Shown here piece after piece: positions 1 to 9,390 of a DNA stretch of 64,000 nt. How positions within the stretch are numbered: the first letter of the stretch is position 1; each line of letters starts with the position of its first letter. The DNA lies in assembly GCA_013215805.1 (NCBI GenBank), contig JABSQM010000002.1, positions 1 to 64,000 of the forward strand, written 5' to 3'. The DNA comes from Piscirickettsiaceae bacterium (GTDB lineage Bacteria > Pseudomonadota > Gammaproteobacteria > Nitrosococcales > Methylophagaceae). The notes beneath the pieces were generated by a model. The model saw only the letters and a list, made by a program, of their open reading frames with translations, had not been told where the DNA came from and ran no database searches. The translations under genes were made by a program, and so were the position numbers.

Positions 1-900
1 ACTAACTTTCTATCCTTCCATGTCCGAGCATTTTTAAATAATTTACGTAATTCGACCATATTGCTAAGGGGCGAAATCCCATCCGATAATAATCTTTCAT
101 CCCTCAATGCCTGCCGATTTTTAACTAATTTTTGCAATTCGACTATATTTTTTAAGGGCAGAATCTTATTCCATACTAACTTTCTATCCTTCGATGTCCG
201 AGCATTTTTAAATAATTTACATAATTCGACAATACTCTTGGGGGGCGAAATCTCATCCAATAATAACCTTCCCTCCCTAAGTGCCTGCCGATTTTTAAAT
301 AATTTCTGCAAGATGCCCATATATTTGATGGACACATCATCCCATAATAACTTTTCAGCCTTCCATGCCTGCGAATTTTTAAATAATTGCTGTAATTTGA
401 GCACAGTGATGCCCATATGTTTGAGGGACACATCATCCCATAATAACCTTCTACCCTTCAATGCCTGCTGATTTTTAAATAATTTCTGTAATTCTAACCC
501 AGCGCTGACGACAGAAATGTTATTCCATGCCAACCTTCCATACCTCAATTCATGCTTATTTTTAAATAATTTATGTAATTCAAGCACGGTGTCAAAGAGA
601 AAGATATTATTCCATGATAACTCTTCACCCTTCAATACCTGCTGATTTTTAAATAATTTACGTAATTCGAACTCATTGTTGAAGAGCAAAAGATGATTAA
701 ATGATAACTTCTTGTCCGTAGAAATATGCCAGTCAAAAGATTTCATAAACCTATCCCATAATAACTTTCTAGCCTCCCGTGCCTGCTCATCTTTAATTAA
801 TTTCCGTAATTCTAACTCATTGTTGAAGAGCGAAAGATGATTAAATGCCTTCCTCCTATCCTTCGGTCCCTGCAATTCAATAACCGTTTCTTGCAATTCG
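1..900 (-). repeat. Tandem 87-bp (29-aa) coding repeats inside bamA
   Basis: About nine recognisable copies plus degenerate ones lie head to tail in the bamA frame. The codons for the Asn of the KLFKN-type motif start at about 30, 117, 204, 291, 375, 471, 558 and 645, with a diverged copy near 789. The spacings are 87, 87, 87, 84, 96, 87, 87 and 144 bp. Every difference is a multiple of three. Each unit reads roughly ELxKLFKNxQAL, then a charged stretch, then LLWDDIS and a variable spacer. The composition (Leu, Lys, Arg, Glu) suggests amphipathic helices rather than beta-strands. The array continues past the window edge. Confidence 0.92.
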
Positions 901-3098
901 ACCATATTTTTGAAGGACCGAATACTATTCCATAATAAATTTCCATCATTAACCAACTTGAAGTCGTTTTTACGATAAGATTCGACAGGTCCCAAAGAAT
1001 TCTGTGGATAGCCTCTAACACTATTGATACCGCCAGCATAAAAACTTTCGAAAAATGGAACTGTATGAGCTCCAGCAGCACCCAAATATCCCAATCTCCC
1101 ACTTAAAGCCAATACAAACCTCTTTGACAGAGGTTTATACCAATTATATGCATATCCTAATTTATAATATGGTAATGGACCAAAAGGAATCAATTTTGCA
1201 GTTACTTTCTGAAGCATTCCTAGTGTGGGAAGAATAATATTATTACGACTATCATACGACCAAGTGAACGTAAAATTCACGATATTGAAACTGGCGCCCT
1301 CTGAAGACATAAATCTTTTATAACTTGTGATTTTCTTAGCAAACAGCTGTTTCACATCGACAAATCCACTGGGATATACAGAAGCATCATGGAATGATTC
1401 ACTATACGATTTATCATTCGATCTCTCATGCAATCCCTTATCCGGTTCCTTATTTATTTTATCTCTAACGCCAATTTGCACATTTACATAGCCTATTGCC
1501 AAGCTAACACGCTCATATGTTGCAATTGGGGCTCCGGCATTAACAGATCCTCCAATACTATTAGTCACATAGCTCGCTATATTGGCACCACTCAGATTTC
1601 CACCGCGATAAAAAATACCAAAACCATGACTAATGCCATATCTTTTCAAGATAGGATTAATATAACCAAAACTATAAAGTCTATTAACACGGCCATTATT
1701 AAAAGCAAATTTAATATGCTTACCACTTCCCAAAAAATTTTTATGCAGAACCTTTGTCTTAAGAATAATCCCAATATCTTTTTCCCAACCAAGATCAGCC
1801 TTGACATTCCCCGCGCGATGCTCAGCGATATTAAAATGAAGATTAATAAGATCATCTTCATCAGCGACGGCAATAGTGTCAATTTTCACCTTCTTGAAAT
1901 AACCTAATCGCTTAATATTGACAAGTGACCTATTCAATCGATCAAGTGATATCCAGTATGATTCTGCTTGACGCAGTTCTCGTCGCAATACCTCATCCCT
2001 AGTCGCAGTATGTCCAACTATACTGATACGTTGAACATAGACACGACGACCAAAATCAATGATAAATATTAATGATACTTGAAGAATATCGCGTTTAATT
2101 CTAGGCACTACATTAATCTTGGCAAATATATACCCATAAGAACTTAATGCATTAGTCAAAGACTTTAAACTTTTTTTTACCTCTCCACCAGAAAATACAG
2201 AACCACTTCTAATGGTGATGAGACGGAACAATTCATCTTCTGGTATGATAGAATCACCAATTAATTCAACCCCCATAATTTCATAGCATAAACCTTCAAA
2301 AATATTTATTGTAATAAAAATTTGTTGAAAATCAATAGAAACAGATATTTGGGTTGATTCAATAACAAAGTCAGCATAGCCTTGATCCAAATAAAATGCA
2401 CTCAATATTTTTAAGTCATTCAATAGTTTTGTACGAGAATAATTATGTTTATCAGATCTGCCAATAAATAATAACCTCATTAATAACCTACTCTTAATAT
2501 ATATTGATTTAAAACTATTCAATAATTTAGATTCCTTAAATATTTCATTACCTACTATATTAATCATAGTAAGTTTTGCCGTAACACCTTGAGTCACAGT
2601 AATACGAACAGAGGCACTGTTATCTTTTGAAGAAATAGTAACATCCGATTCAATGGTACAACCGTACATACCATGTTCGAAATACTGGCGTTGTATTTCT
2701 AATTGACCACTTTTAAGTGCAGAAGATACAAGAGGTTGCCCTGTGGTAGTACCATAATGAACTAACATTGCAATTAGATCCTTGCTCTTCACAGCCTTAT
2801 TTCCAACGAATTTGACAACTGAAACGATAGGATTCTCAACGACAGTAATGATCAAAACATCCCCTTTCCTTTTTATACGCACATTATTAAATAATTTTGA
2901 TGCATATAACGAACGAATGATATCTTTTTCACCTTTATCGCTTATCTCATCGCCAGTATCAATTGACAGAAAGTTAAGAGCTCTTCCAGATGAAATATGT
3001 TTTAAGCCATTAATTTCAATGGCTTTGATAGTAAAGTTATATGCCAATGCTCCATTTGTAACCAATAATAGAACAATGAAACTAAATAATTTTTTCAT
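1..3098 (-). CDS. bamA: BamA, outer-membrane protein assembly factor, with a tandem-repeat insertion in loop 6 (3' end outside the window)
   Basis: BamA is the central pore of the BAM complex and folds beta-barrel proteins into the outer membrane. I read the minus frame codon by codon from the ATG at 3098 to the window edge and found no stop, giving at least 1032 residues (E. coli BamA has 810 in total). Residues 1-20 are a signal peptide (MKKLFSFIVLLLVTNGALA). Five POTRA-like segments follow to about residue 430, then barrel strands. The loop-6 signature appears as VRGYPQNSLGP at about residues 693-704. In place of the short loop and last strands expected there, the frame enters a 29-residue tandem repeat that continues to position 1. 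The final barrel strands must lie outside the window if the protein works. Upstream, rseP is decayed but dxr, cdsA and uppS are intact. The identity is firm; whether the repeat-bearing protein functions is unknown. Confidence 0.93.
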   Translation of the reverse strand, partial: MKKLFSFIVLLLVTNGALAYNFTIKAIEINGLKHISSGRALNFLSIDTGDEISDKGEKDIIRSLYASKLFNNVRIKRKGDVLIITVVENPIVSVVKFVGNKAVKSKDLIAMLVHYGTTTGQPLVSSALKSGQLEIQRQYFEHGMYGCTIESDVTISSKDNSASVRITVTQGVTAKLTMINIVGNEIFKESKLLNSFKSIYIKSRLLMRLLFIGRSDKHNYSRTKLLNDLKILSAFYLDQGYADFVIESTQISVSIDFQQIFITINIFEGLCYEIMGVELIGDSIIPEDELFRLITIRSGSVFSGGEVKKSLKSLTNALSSYGYIFAKINVVPRIKRDILQVSLIFIIDFGRRVYVQRISIVGHTATRDEVLRRELRQAESYWISLDRLNRSLVNIKRLGYFKKVKIDTIAVADEDDLINLHFNIAEHRAGNVKADLGWEKDIGIILKTKVLHKNFLGSGKHIKFAFNNGRVNRLYSFGYINPILKRYGISHGFGIFYRGGNLSGANIASYVTNSIGGSVNAGAPIATYERVSLAIGYVNVQIGVRDKINKEPDKGLHERSNDKSYSESFHDASVYPSGFVDVKQLFAKKITSYKRFMSSEGASFNIVNFTFTWSYDSRNNIILPTLGMLQKVTAKLIPFGPLPYYKLGYAYNWYKPLSKRFVLALSGRLGYLGAAGAHTVPFFESFYAGGINSVRGYPQNSLGPVESYRKNDFKLVNDGNLLWNSIRSFKNMVELQETVIELQGPKDRRKAFNHLSLFNNELELRKLIKDEQAREARKLLWDRFMKSFDWHISTDKKLSFNHLLLFNNEFELRKLFKNQQVLKGEELSWNNIFLFDTVLELHKLFKNKHELRYGRLAWNNISVVSAGLELQKLFKNQQALKGRRLLWDDVSLKHMGITVLKLQQLFKNSQAWKAEKLLWDDVSIKYMGILQKLFKNRQALREGRLLLDEISPPKSIVELCKLFKNARTSKDRKLVWNKILPLKNIVELQKLVKNRQALRDERLLSDGISPLSNMVELRKLFKNARTWKDRKL

Positions 3099-3149
3099 TC
3101 ATATATCTATAATATATAATCCGCCAAAAAATATCATAAGTGTACCTGC

Positions 3150-4340
3150 CAGACACTTATTATCCGGATGGCCTCGATAAGGTATTTAAAAAACAATATT
3201 AATAAAATTACCAAGTTTATATATCATAATTTGAGTCTGACTTAATCGAAGTCACAACTCTATATTCATTCGACGAAGGCATGTTTAAATGCCATGATCG
3301 GGTGATAAGCCTATTATTTACAAGCTTACGTTAACCCCATAGCAATAATATAATTGACAATATGAACCCAACTCCAGAAAACACGCCCACAATCTGGACA
3401 ATACTAGATGGATCTATCAAAATTATCCTGTGATATTATCCTGGATAACATCCAGAACTAGCTTTTTACTGTATGTGCATTAACCTGCCAAGTGCTTCTA
3501 ATATTATTTTAGATACCAGAAAACAACAAATATACTGACTCCGCCTTTATACTAAAAGCAGGCATTGCAAAAAAATAAAAGGAATTGACGCCCATACCAT
3601 ATATCCAATATAATAACTCATATTTTCTGGTACAATTAATGGCCTAAAGTTATATCTAAAATAACTTACGATATATTAGGCTGGCATATCTATGATTAAT
3701 TTAACCCAAAAATTTACAACACATCCATAAAAGTGTGCGTTGCTATTTTTAAGTTTTACTCGTTCGGAGGTACTGCTGACTACATTAATCATATAAGTGT
3801 GGCAGAAATAATCGATAAATCATCACACTCACCTATCTGATAGGTTAGGCTAGACGTAACCGCCTATTCGTACTTCTGTACATCATATCTCATACTAACT
3901 ATTCAAAGTTTATATTCAAATTACATATATAAACTCAGATTATATACCCGGTAATTATTATGACTTACTCGATAGTCAATTAGGGAATATTTCGGAAGTA
4001 GAGTAGTAACTATAATTCTTCGAATGATGATAGAAACAAGCCAATAGAACATATATGAAAACAAAATTTACAATTAGGAACACATATACGGTACCTAAAA
4101 AGCCTACAGTAATTGCTCATTAAAGATCTAACTCAATGTATCTGAATACTTATAATATTCATTTTCATCTGACATCTGGAAATAATCATATATTCAATAC
4201 TAATTTTAAATTTAATAGACCAAAAAAATTACCAAATAATAACGAATTTAGATATTGCCAACCTAAAAGTAGTGCTACACCCACAATCGCTCCATCCCTA
4301 TGAAATGGGACCTATAATGATAATACGATGAGAAAGAGCA
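3150..4340 (-). pseudogene. rseP: Decayed rseP (site-2 protease) remnant
   Basis: The 1.25 kb between dxr and bamA is where rseP lies in the conserved dxr-rseP-bamA order, and it has no long open frame. On the minus strand, fragments resemble the RseP C-terminal half in the right order. A TWQV...T segment followed by MLSRIIS lies at about 3440-3500. DPSSIVQIVG lies near 3385-3413, like the GPxSIAQxAG motif. LIEAIR lies near 3165-3182, like the family YLIEAIRG. Frameshifts and stops separate them. Near 4270 a CG...FR piece could match the N-terminal CGVKVLRF region, which is weak. RseP is the intramembrane protease of the sigma-E envelope stress response. The call rests on synteny plus short matches. 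Confidence 0.6.
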
Positions 4341-4351
4341 AAAAATATATA

Positions 4352-5527
4352 TTATTTTATAAATCTTAAGGCAAGTCGACGTGATTGCTTATCATCTGAC
4401 AAAATTTGTTGCAAGGTATCACCATCACTCACTGTCATCGTTGACAAAACATGATCAATAACACGAGCGATATCAGTGAATCTAATCTGCAAGTGTAAAA
4501 ATGCGTCTACTGCTACCTCATTAGCTGCATTTAGTATCGCTGCACTTGTACCGCCAGCTTTCAAAGCTTGATATGCTAAAGACAAACAAGGAAAACGCGC
4601 ATGATCCACAGCTGAAAAATCTAACCTTGATATTGCCACCAGGTCTAATGGCTCAACACCCGAATCCATTCTGTCTGGCCACGCCAAGGCATTTGCAATC
4701 GGCGTACGTATATCCGGATTACCCATTTGAGATAATACAGAACCATCAATATAATCAACCATTGAATGGATAATACTCTGACGATGAATAATTACTTCCA
4801 TTCGTTCAATTTCTAGGCCAAACAAATAATGTGCTTCGATAACCTCTAAGCCTTTATTCATCATAGTAGCAGAATCAACTGAGATCTTCTCCCCCATCGA
4901 CCAATTTGGGTGGGCTACTGCTTGCTGAGGCGTTACACACTCAAGAGCAGATAAATTATAATCTATAAATGGCCCTCCAGATGCTGTTAGAATAATTTTC
5001 CTAATTCCCTTGCCATCATAATTAAATTGTTGAATATTACCAATAGGTAGGCACTGCCAAATAGCATTATGTTCACTATCCAACGGCAATAATATTGCAC
5101 CGTATTTTTTGACTTCAGCCATAAACAAAGAACCGCTCATTACTAGCGCTTCTTTGTTTGCTAATAAAACATATTTCCCTGCTCTCACTGCTGCTAAAGT
5201 TGGCAATAGCCCCGCAGCACCTACAATTGCAGCTACTACATAATCTGCCTTTATACTTGTAGCCACATGAGTCAAAGCTTCGCTACCCGATAATACCTGT
5301 GTGTTAACACCCGCCAATTTCAAACTTTTGGCTAATAACTCAGATGATTGCCCATCTAACATCACCACAATCTCTGGTTCAAATTGCTTGCACTGCTCTA
5401 GCATAATATCAAATGAACTATCTGCTGTTAAGGCATAAACCCTATATTTATCAGGATGTTGAGCTAATATATTAAGTGTATTCATACCTATAGAACCGGT
5501 TGATCCCAAAATTGTCACCACTTTCAC
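4352..5527 (-). CDS. dxr: 1-deoxy-D-xylulose 5-phosphate reductoisomerase
   Basis: Dxr converts 1-deoxy-D-xylulose 5-phosphate to 2-C-methyl-D-erythritol 4-phosphate with NADPH, the committed step of the non-mevalonate isoprenoid pathway in the cytosol. The 391-residue length is usual. The N-terminal Rossmann motif GSTGSIG is at residues 8-14. ANKEAL (near 125), the metal and substrate segment DSEHNAIWQCL (near 150) and ASGGPF (near 182) are all present. The start is GTG at 5527, whose G is the last base of the cdsA stop (TAGTG), so translation is probably coupled to cdsA. Its product feeds the undecaprenyl carrier made by the neighbouring uppS. Confidence 0.97.
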   Translation of the reverse strand: MKVVTILGSTGSIGMNTLNILAQHPDKYRVYALTADSSFDIMLEQCKQFEPEIVVMLDGQSSELLAKSLKLAGVNTQVLSGSEALTHVATSIKADYVVAAIVGAAGLLPTLAAVRAGKYVLLANKEALVMSGSLFMAEVKKYGAILLPLDSEHNAIWQCLPIGNIQQFNYDGKGIRKIILTASGGPFIDYNLSALECVTPQQAVAHPNWSMGEKISVDSATMMNKGLEVIEAHYLFGLEIERMEVIIHRQSIIHSMVDYIDGSVLSQMGNPDIRTPIANALAWPDRMDSGVEPLDLVAISRLDFSAVDHARFPCLSLAYQALKAGGTSAAILNAANEVAVDAFLHLQIRFTDIARVIDHVLSTMTVSDGDTLQQILSDDKQSRRLALRFIK

Positions 5528-6351
5528 TACAATGCTCCTAACACAGATAGCCCGACAGCAAAAACGGGGATGCCGGCTAGTAAACTATCAATCCTATCCA
5601 ATATCCCTCCATGACCAGGCAGCAAATTACCACTATCTCGTACCCGATAGATCCGTTTAAATAAACTCTCGAATAAATCACCTACAATCGATAAAATCAC
5701 AGTTAAAAGCGTAAGCGCAATCCACGTAAAAAGATTAAAAATACCATTCACACCGAACATATAAGAAAGAAAAGCCCATATCAAACCTAGAACTAATGCA
5801 CCATAGACACCTTCCAAACTTTTATTTGGACTAATAACACGTGCCAAGCACCTATTGCCCCAACATTTACCCGCAAAATACCCCCCCGAATCAGCAAGCC
5901 AAATAGTGGTTATGACATAAAGCAAATATTGCCGACCTAACGAGGATTGGTGCAATAGAACGATACTCAACCAGAATGAAATAAGTACTATTACTGCAAT
6001 AAAAAATCTAAAATATCTATTATGAAATAGTGTAAATATTGATGCAGGCAAGACGATATGAGCATAACTAATAATTGACAATGTAGCCACCCCCCATAAT
6101 ATTATCACTAATAATAACAAATCATTAGGATTCAAATATAACCACGCAAAAACTCCAAACATAATTAAGAGCATAAAACCAATACTTCGCTGTTTAATTG
6201 ACCTAATTTTAATAATAGAAAACCACTCCCATGCAGCGATAACCATAACTCCAACCGAAAGACATCCCACAATTTTTGTGGATAAATTAGAAATTGATAA
6301 TACTACTAATGGCATTAATATTAATGCAGTAATCAGACGATGCTTAAACAT
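5527..6351 (-). CDS. cdsA: Phosphatidate cytidylyltransferase (CDP-diglyceride synthase)
   Basis: CdsA is a polytopic inner-membrane enzyme that makes CDP-diacylglycerol from phosphatidate and CTP, the precursor of all phospholipids. I chose the ATG at 6351 (MFKHRLITALIL, 274 aa) because the first transmembrane segment follows directly. A longer frame to 6405 would only add residues overlapping uppS. Several hydrophobic segments cover residues 5-200. The family signature near the C-terminus is SLFKRIYRVRDSGNLLPGHG, then GILDR, with Arg where the pattern usually has Lys before the Asp. A run of seven C lies inside the gene at about 5880. It sits between uppS (4-bp gap) and dxr (1-bp overlap). 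Confidence 0.95.
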   Translation of the reverse strand: MFKHRLITALILMPLVVLSISNLSTKIVGCLSVGVMVIAAWEWFSIIKIRSIKQRSIGFMLLIMFGVFAWLYLNPNDLLLLVIILWGVATLSIISYAHIVLPASIFTLFHNRYFRFFIAVIVLISFWLSIVLLHQSSLGRQYLLYVITTIWLADSGGYFAGKCWGNRCLARVISPNKSLEGVYGALVLGLIWAFLSYMFGVNGIFNLFTWIALTLLTVILSIVGDLFESLFKRIYRVRDSGNLLPGHGGILDRIDSLLAGIPVFAVGLSVLGAL

Positions 6352-6355
6352 CGTG

Positions 6356-7093
6356 CTATTCCTGTTCCTGAAGTTGTTCAGAGGTTTTACCGAAACGTCG
6401 TTCACGTTCGGTGAATGATGCTATGGCCCGATTTAGAGAAGATACATTAAAATCAGGCCATAGAGTATCGGTAAAAAAAAACTCTGTATAAGCCATCTGC
6501 CATAGCAGAAAATTACTAACACGCTGCTCTCCTCCAGTTCGAATAAATAAGTCTGGCTCTGGTAAAACTGCAGTAGTTAGAGAATCCGAAATCATCTTCT
6601 CAGAGATCATATTTACACTGATCTTCCCCATTGTCGCCTTCCTAGCGATAGTTTGTACAGCCTGTACAATATCCCACCTACCTCCATAATTAGCTGCAAT
6701 ATTAAGTATTAAACCAGTATTACATTCTGTGAGTTGTTGCAATCGTCGAATTTGTCTTTGTAAGCTTGGTAAGAATTTATGTATATCACCAATAATTTGC
6801 AGGCGAATATTGTTTTTATGTATACGCTTTAGTTGCTGCTCCAAAGATAAGTGAAATAACTCCATCAATAGCCTAACTTCCTTACTGGGTCGTCGCCAAT
6901 TTTCACTGCTGAAAGCGAATAAACTTAATACTTTTATATTTAACTTGACACAATGCTGAACAATGTCTGTCACCGCTTTTACCCCCGCTCTGTGCCCTAT
7001 AAAACGTGGATAATGCCGTTTTTTTGCCCAACGTCCATTGCCATCCATAATAATTGCAATATGCTGTGGAATTAGGCAAGATTCTGCTGTCAT
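6356..7093 (-). CDS. uppS: Isoprenyl transferase (undecaprenyl diphosphate synthase)
   Basis: UppS condenses isopentenyl diphosphate onto farnesyl diphosphate in cis to give undecaprenyl diphosphate, the lipid carrier for peptidoglycan and O-antigen. The protein has 245 residues, the family length. The catalytic MDGNGRWAKKR lies at about 16-26, with the essential Asp and the Arg residues. RTGGEQRVSNFLLWQ (near 195) and the LWPDF motif (near 217) are present. The ATG start at 7093 is 27 bp downstream of the frr stop. It supplies the carrier used by MraY and MurG encoded at 53-58 kb. Confidence 0.97.
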   Translation of the reverse strand: MTAESCLIPQHIAIIMDGNGRWAKKRHYPRFIGHRAGVKAVTDIVQHCVKLNIKVLSLFAFSSENWRRPSKEVRLLMELFHLSLEQQLKRIHKNNIRLQIIGDIHKFLPSLQRQIRRLQQLTECNTGLILNIAANYGGRWDIVQAVQTIARKATMGKISVNMISEKMISDSLTTAVLPEPDLFIRTGGEQRVSNFLLWQMAYTEFFFTDTLWPDFNVSSLNRAIASFTERERRFGKTSEQLQEQE

Positions 7094-7120
7094 GAACTAT
7101 GCTAATTAATTAATTAAGAG

Positions 7121-7678
7121 CTAGACTTCCATTAAGTCAATTTCTTTTCCAGTAAAAACTGCTTCCACTTTATTGATTACTGAATTAGTTAGTTCTTGTA
7201 TGTCTGCCTCCGCACTACGATGCTCATCCTCCGAGATTTTTTTCTCCTTTAATGACAGTTTCAATGTGCTGTTAGCATCACGGCGAATATTACGCACGGC
7301 GACACGAGCACCTTCAGTTTCAGATCTAGCCACCCTAACCAAATCACGACGGCGTTCCTCTGTAAGTGGAGGAATTGAAATACGAATCGTCATACCAGCG
7401 CTATTTGGATTAACACCCAAATCAGATGTCATAATTACTTTCTCTATAACTGATAACATTGACCTCTCCCATGGCGTAACTGTTAAGGTTCGCGAATCCT
7501 CAATGCCCACACTAGATACCTCTCTTAGTGCCACCAAGGTGCCATAATAGGGAACAACCAAATGATCTAATAAATTAGTATGAGCCCTGCCTGCACGAAT
7601 TCTAGACATTGATATGCTTAAAGATGTGACACTTTTATGCATACGTTTTGATGCGTTTTCTATAATCTCTTCAATCAT
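7121..7678 (-). CDS. frr: Ribosome recycling factor
   Basis: RRF releases post-termination ribosomes together with EF-G. I take the ATG at 7678 (MIEEIIENASKRMHKSV), which gives 185 residues, exactly the usual length. The frame can be extended to a TTG at 7693, but that adds five residues not seen in the family. The conserved three-helix domain is clear: RAGRAHTNLLD near 28-38, and a SLSLKEKKISEDEHRSAE-type segment near 140-155. It lies in the classic rpsB-tsf-pyrH-frr order, 39 bp after the pyrH stop. Confidence 0.96.
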   Translation of the reverse strand: MIEEIIENASKRMHKSVTSLSISMSRIRAGRAHTNLLDHLVVPYYGTLVALREVSSVGIEDSRTLTVTPWERSMLSVIEKVIMTSDLGVNPNSAGMTIRISIPPLTEERRRDLVRVARSETEGARVAVRNIRRDANSTLKLSLKEKKISEDEHRSAEADIQELTNSVINKVEAVFTGKEIDLMEV

Positions 7679-7717
7679 TCCAATTCCATGCAAAGAGCCA
7701 TATATACAATTAATATT

Positions 7718-8434
7718 CTACGCCACTAGAGTTCCTATATTCTCACCGTAAATAATTTTAGTGATATTACCCTCTTTATGTACATTGAATACACGTAAAG
7801 GCATATTATGCTCCTGACACATAACCACTGCTGTTGTATCCATCACACCTAGACGCCTATTAATCAATTCATCATATTTCAATTGAGAATATAGGGTTGC
7901 ATTAGGATCTTTGCGTGGATCAGCACTGTATATACCATCCACCTGCGTTGCTTTTAACATTAAATCGGCACTAATTTCAGCAGCGCGTAAACTTGCTGCT
8001 GAATCCGTGGTGAAAAATGGATTGCCCGTGCCTGCAGATAAAATAACTACTCGACCCTTCTCCAAATGCCTAATTGCCCGACGACGTACATAACACTCAC
8101 ATACCTCATTAATACGAATTGCGGACATGACCCGACAAAGCGCTCCATATTGTTCCAATGCATTTTGAAATGCCAATGCGTTCATCACCGTGGCTAGCAT
8201 ACCCATATGATCGCCACTTACACGATCCATACCACTTGCTGCTAAATCTGCGCCACGAAATATATTGCCTCCACCAACAACAATTCCAATTTCAACACCT
8301 CGAGTGCTAAGATCAGAAATTTCTTTTGCAAGATGGGAAAATGCCTCTGGATGAATGCCAAAACTGGCATCACCCATAAACGCCTCACCACTTAATTTTA
8401 GTAAAATACGCTTATAAACCAGTTGTTTCTCCAT
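7718..8434 (-). CDS. pyrH: Uridylate kinase
   Basis: PyrH phosphorylates UMP to UDP and is a hexameric cytosolic enzyme of the amino-acid kinase fold. It has 238 residues, as expected. The nucleotide-binding [10 protein letters not shown] (12-21) and GGGNIFRG (54-61) motifs are present, as are [12 protein letters not shown] (near 135-146) and a conserved C-terminal [10 protein letters not shown] segment. The ATG at 8434 lies 9 bp after the tsf stop, so the two are probably co-transcribed and coupled. Nothing is unusual in the protein. Confidence 0.97.
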   Translation of the reverse strand: MEKQLVYKRILLKLSGEAFMGDASFGIHPEAFSHLAKEISDLSTRGVEIGIVVGGGNIFRGADLAASGMDRVSGDHMGMLATVMNALAFQNALEQYGALCRVMSAIRINEVCECYVRRRAIRHLEKGRVVILSAGTGNPFFTTDSAASLRAAEISADLMLKATQVDGIYSADPRKDPNATLYSQLKYDELINRRLGVMDTTAVVMCQEHNMPLRVFNVHKEGNITKIIYGENIGTLVA

Positions 8435-8443
8435 TTTCCATAC

Positions 8444-9331
8444 CTAATCGTTTCTGGCTTGAGACATAACCTCTGCAGCAAAACTGCCCTTTGTTATCTC
8501 AATACCATCGCCCAATTCGAAAAAATTAAATGCTTTAATAGAAGCATCGGCCTCATTAATAAGATCTTCAATGATTACATCTGAATTTTTTACGAATGGC
8601 TGGCCTAATAGGCTAATATTATTAACAATTTTTTGCATGCCACCTTCAATCATTTCGTTAATAATAGCTTTTGGCTTCCCGCTATTTATTGCCTGCGTAG
8701 CTAAGATATCACGCTCTTTCTCAAGAAACTCTGCCGATAGCTCTGTGCTTGATATAACTTGTGGACGACTAGCTACAATATGCATAGCAATATCTTTTGC
8801 TAAAACAGCATTGCTACCACCAGTTAGCGCAACTATCGCACCCATACGATCGCCATGAAGATATGAACCAATCACACCATCGTCGACAGACAAAACAACA
8901 AAACGACGAACTTGTACATTTTCACCAATCTTAGAAACTAATGCCCGACGAATAGTCTCAACGCTATCGCCCACATCATTGAAAGGTAATGCCATCAATG
9001 CCTCAAGATCTCTCGGTTGAGAACTTAAAACCCTCAAAGATAACTGATTAACAAAATCAACAAAAATATCAGTTTTTGCCACAAAATCAGTTTCAGAATT
9101 AATTTCTAACATTACCACAACTTTACCATTAGTACTAGTGTTAATTACTATTAATCCCTCAGACGTAATGCGATCTAATTTTTTATCTGCCTTTGCAATA
9201 CCAGACTTGCGCATTGCTTCAACCGCAGAATCAACATTACCACTAGATTTAACCAGGGCCTTCTTGCATTCCATCATCCCAGCTCCAGTACGATCACGTA
9301 ACAACTTAACTGATTTTGCTGTAATTACCAT
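8444..9331 (-). CDS. tsf: Elongation factor Ts
   Basis: EF-Ts recycles EF-Tu by catalysing GDP release. The chosen start is the ATG at 9331 (MVITAKSVKLLRDRTGAGMM), preceded by a TTGAGG ribosome-binding site about 9 bp upstream. The frame reaches 9346 but the added MRYIV is not in the family. The length is 295 aa. The N-terminal UBA-like domain with RTGAGMMECKKAL and the core TDFVAKTD motif (near residue 80) are present. It follows rpsB by 59 bp, the normal arrangement. Confidence 0.97.
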   Translation of the reverse strand: MVITAKSVKLLRDRTGAGMMECKKALVKSSGNVDSAVEAMRKSGIAKADKKLDRITSEGLIVINTSTNGKVVVMLEINSETDFVAKTDIFVDFVNQLSLRVLSSQPRDLEALMALPFNDVGDSVETIRRALVSKIGENVQVRRFVVLSVDDGVIGSYLHGDRMGAIVALTGGSNAVLAKDIAMHIVASRPQVISSTELSAEFLEKERDILATQAINSGKPKAIINEMIEGGMQKIVNNISLLGQPFVKNSDVIIEDLINEADASIKAFNFFELGDGIEITKGSFAAEVMSQARND

Positions 9332-9390
9332 TACTATATACCTCAAATTAAATTATAACTTACATAACAGCCTAATATTAATGATATGGA

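Noticed and set aside
176-436. Minus-strand frame of 86 codons with repeated MMCPSNIW
   Set aside because: It is an alternate frame of the same bamA repeat array. The real frame is the one continuous with the BamA barrel.
61-471. Plus-strand open frame of 136 codons with repeated SSHNN/FLNN motifs
   Set aside because: It is the antisense shadow of the bamA repeat. The 87-bp period, a multiple of three, keeps every frame open once one unit is open.
2782-3180. Plus-strand frame of 132 codons
   Set aside because: It is antisense to the bamA N-terminus and has no family features.
4546-4773. Plus-strand frame of 75 codons
   Set aside because: It is antisense to dxr, which is intact and well conserved.
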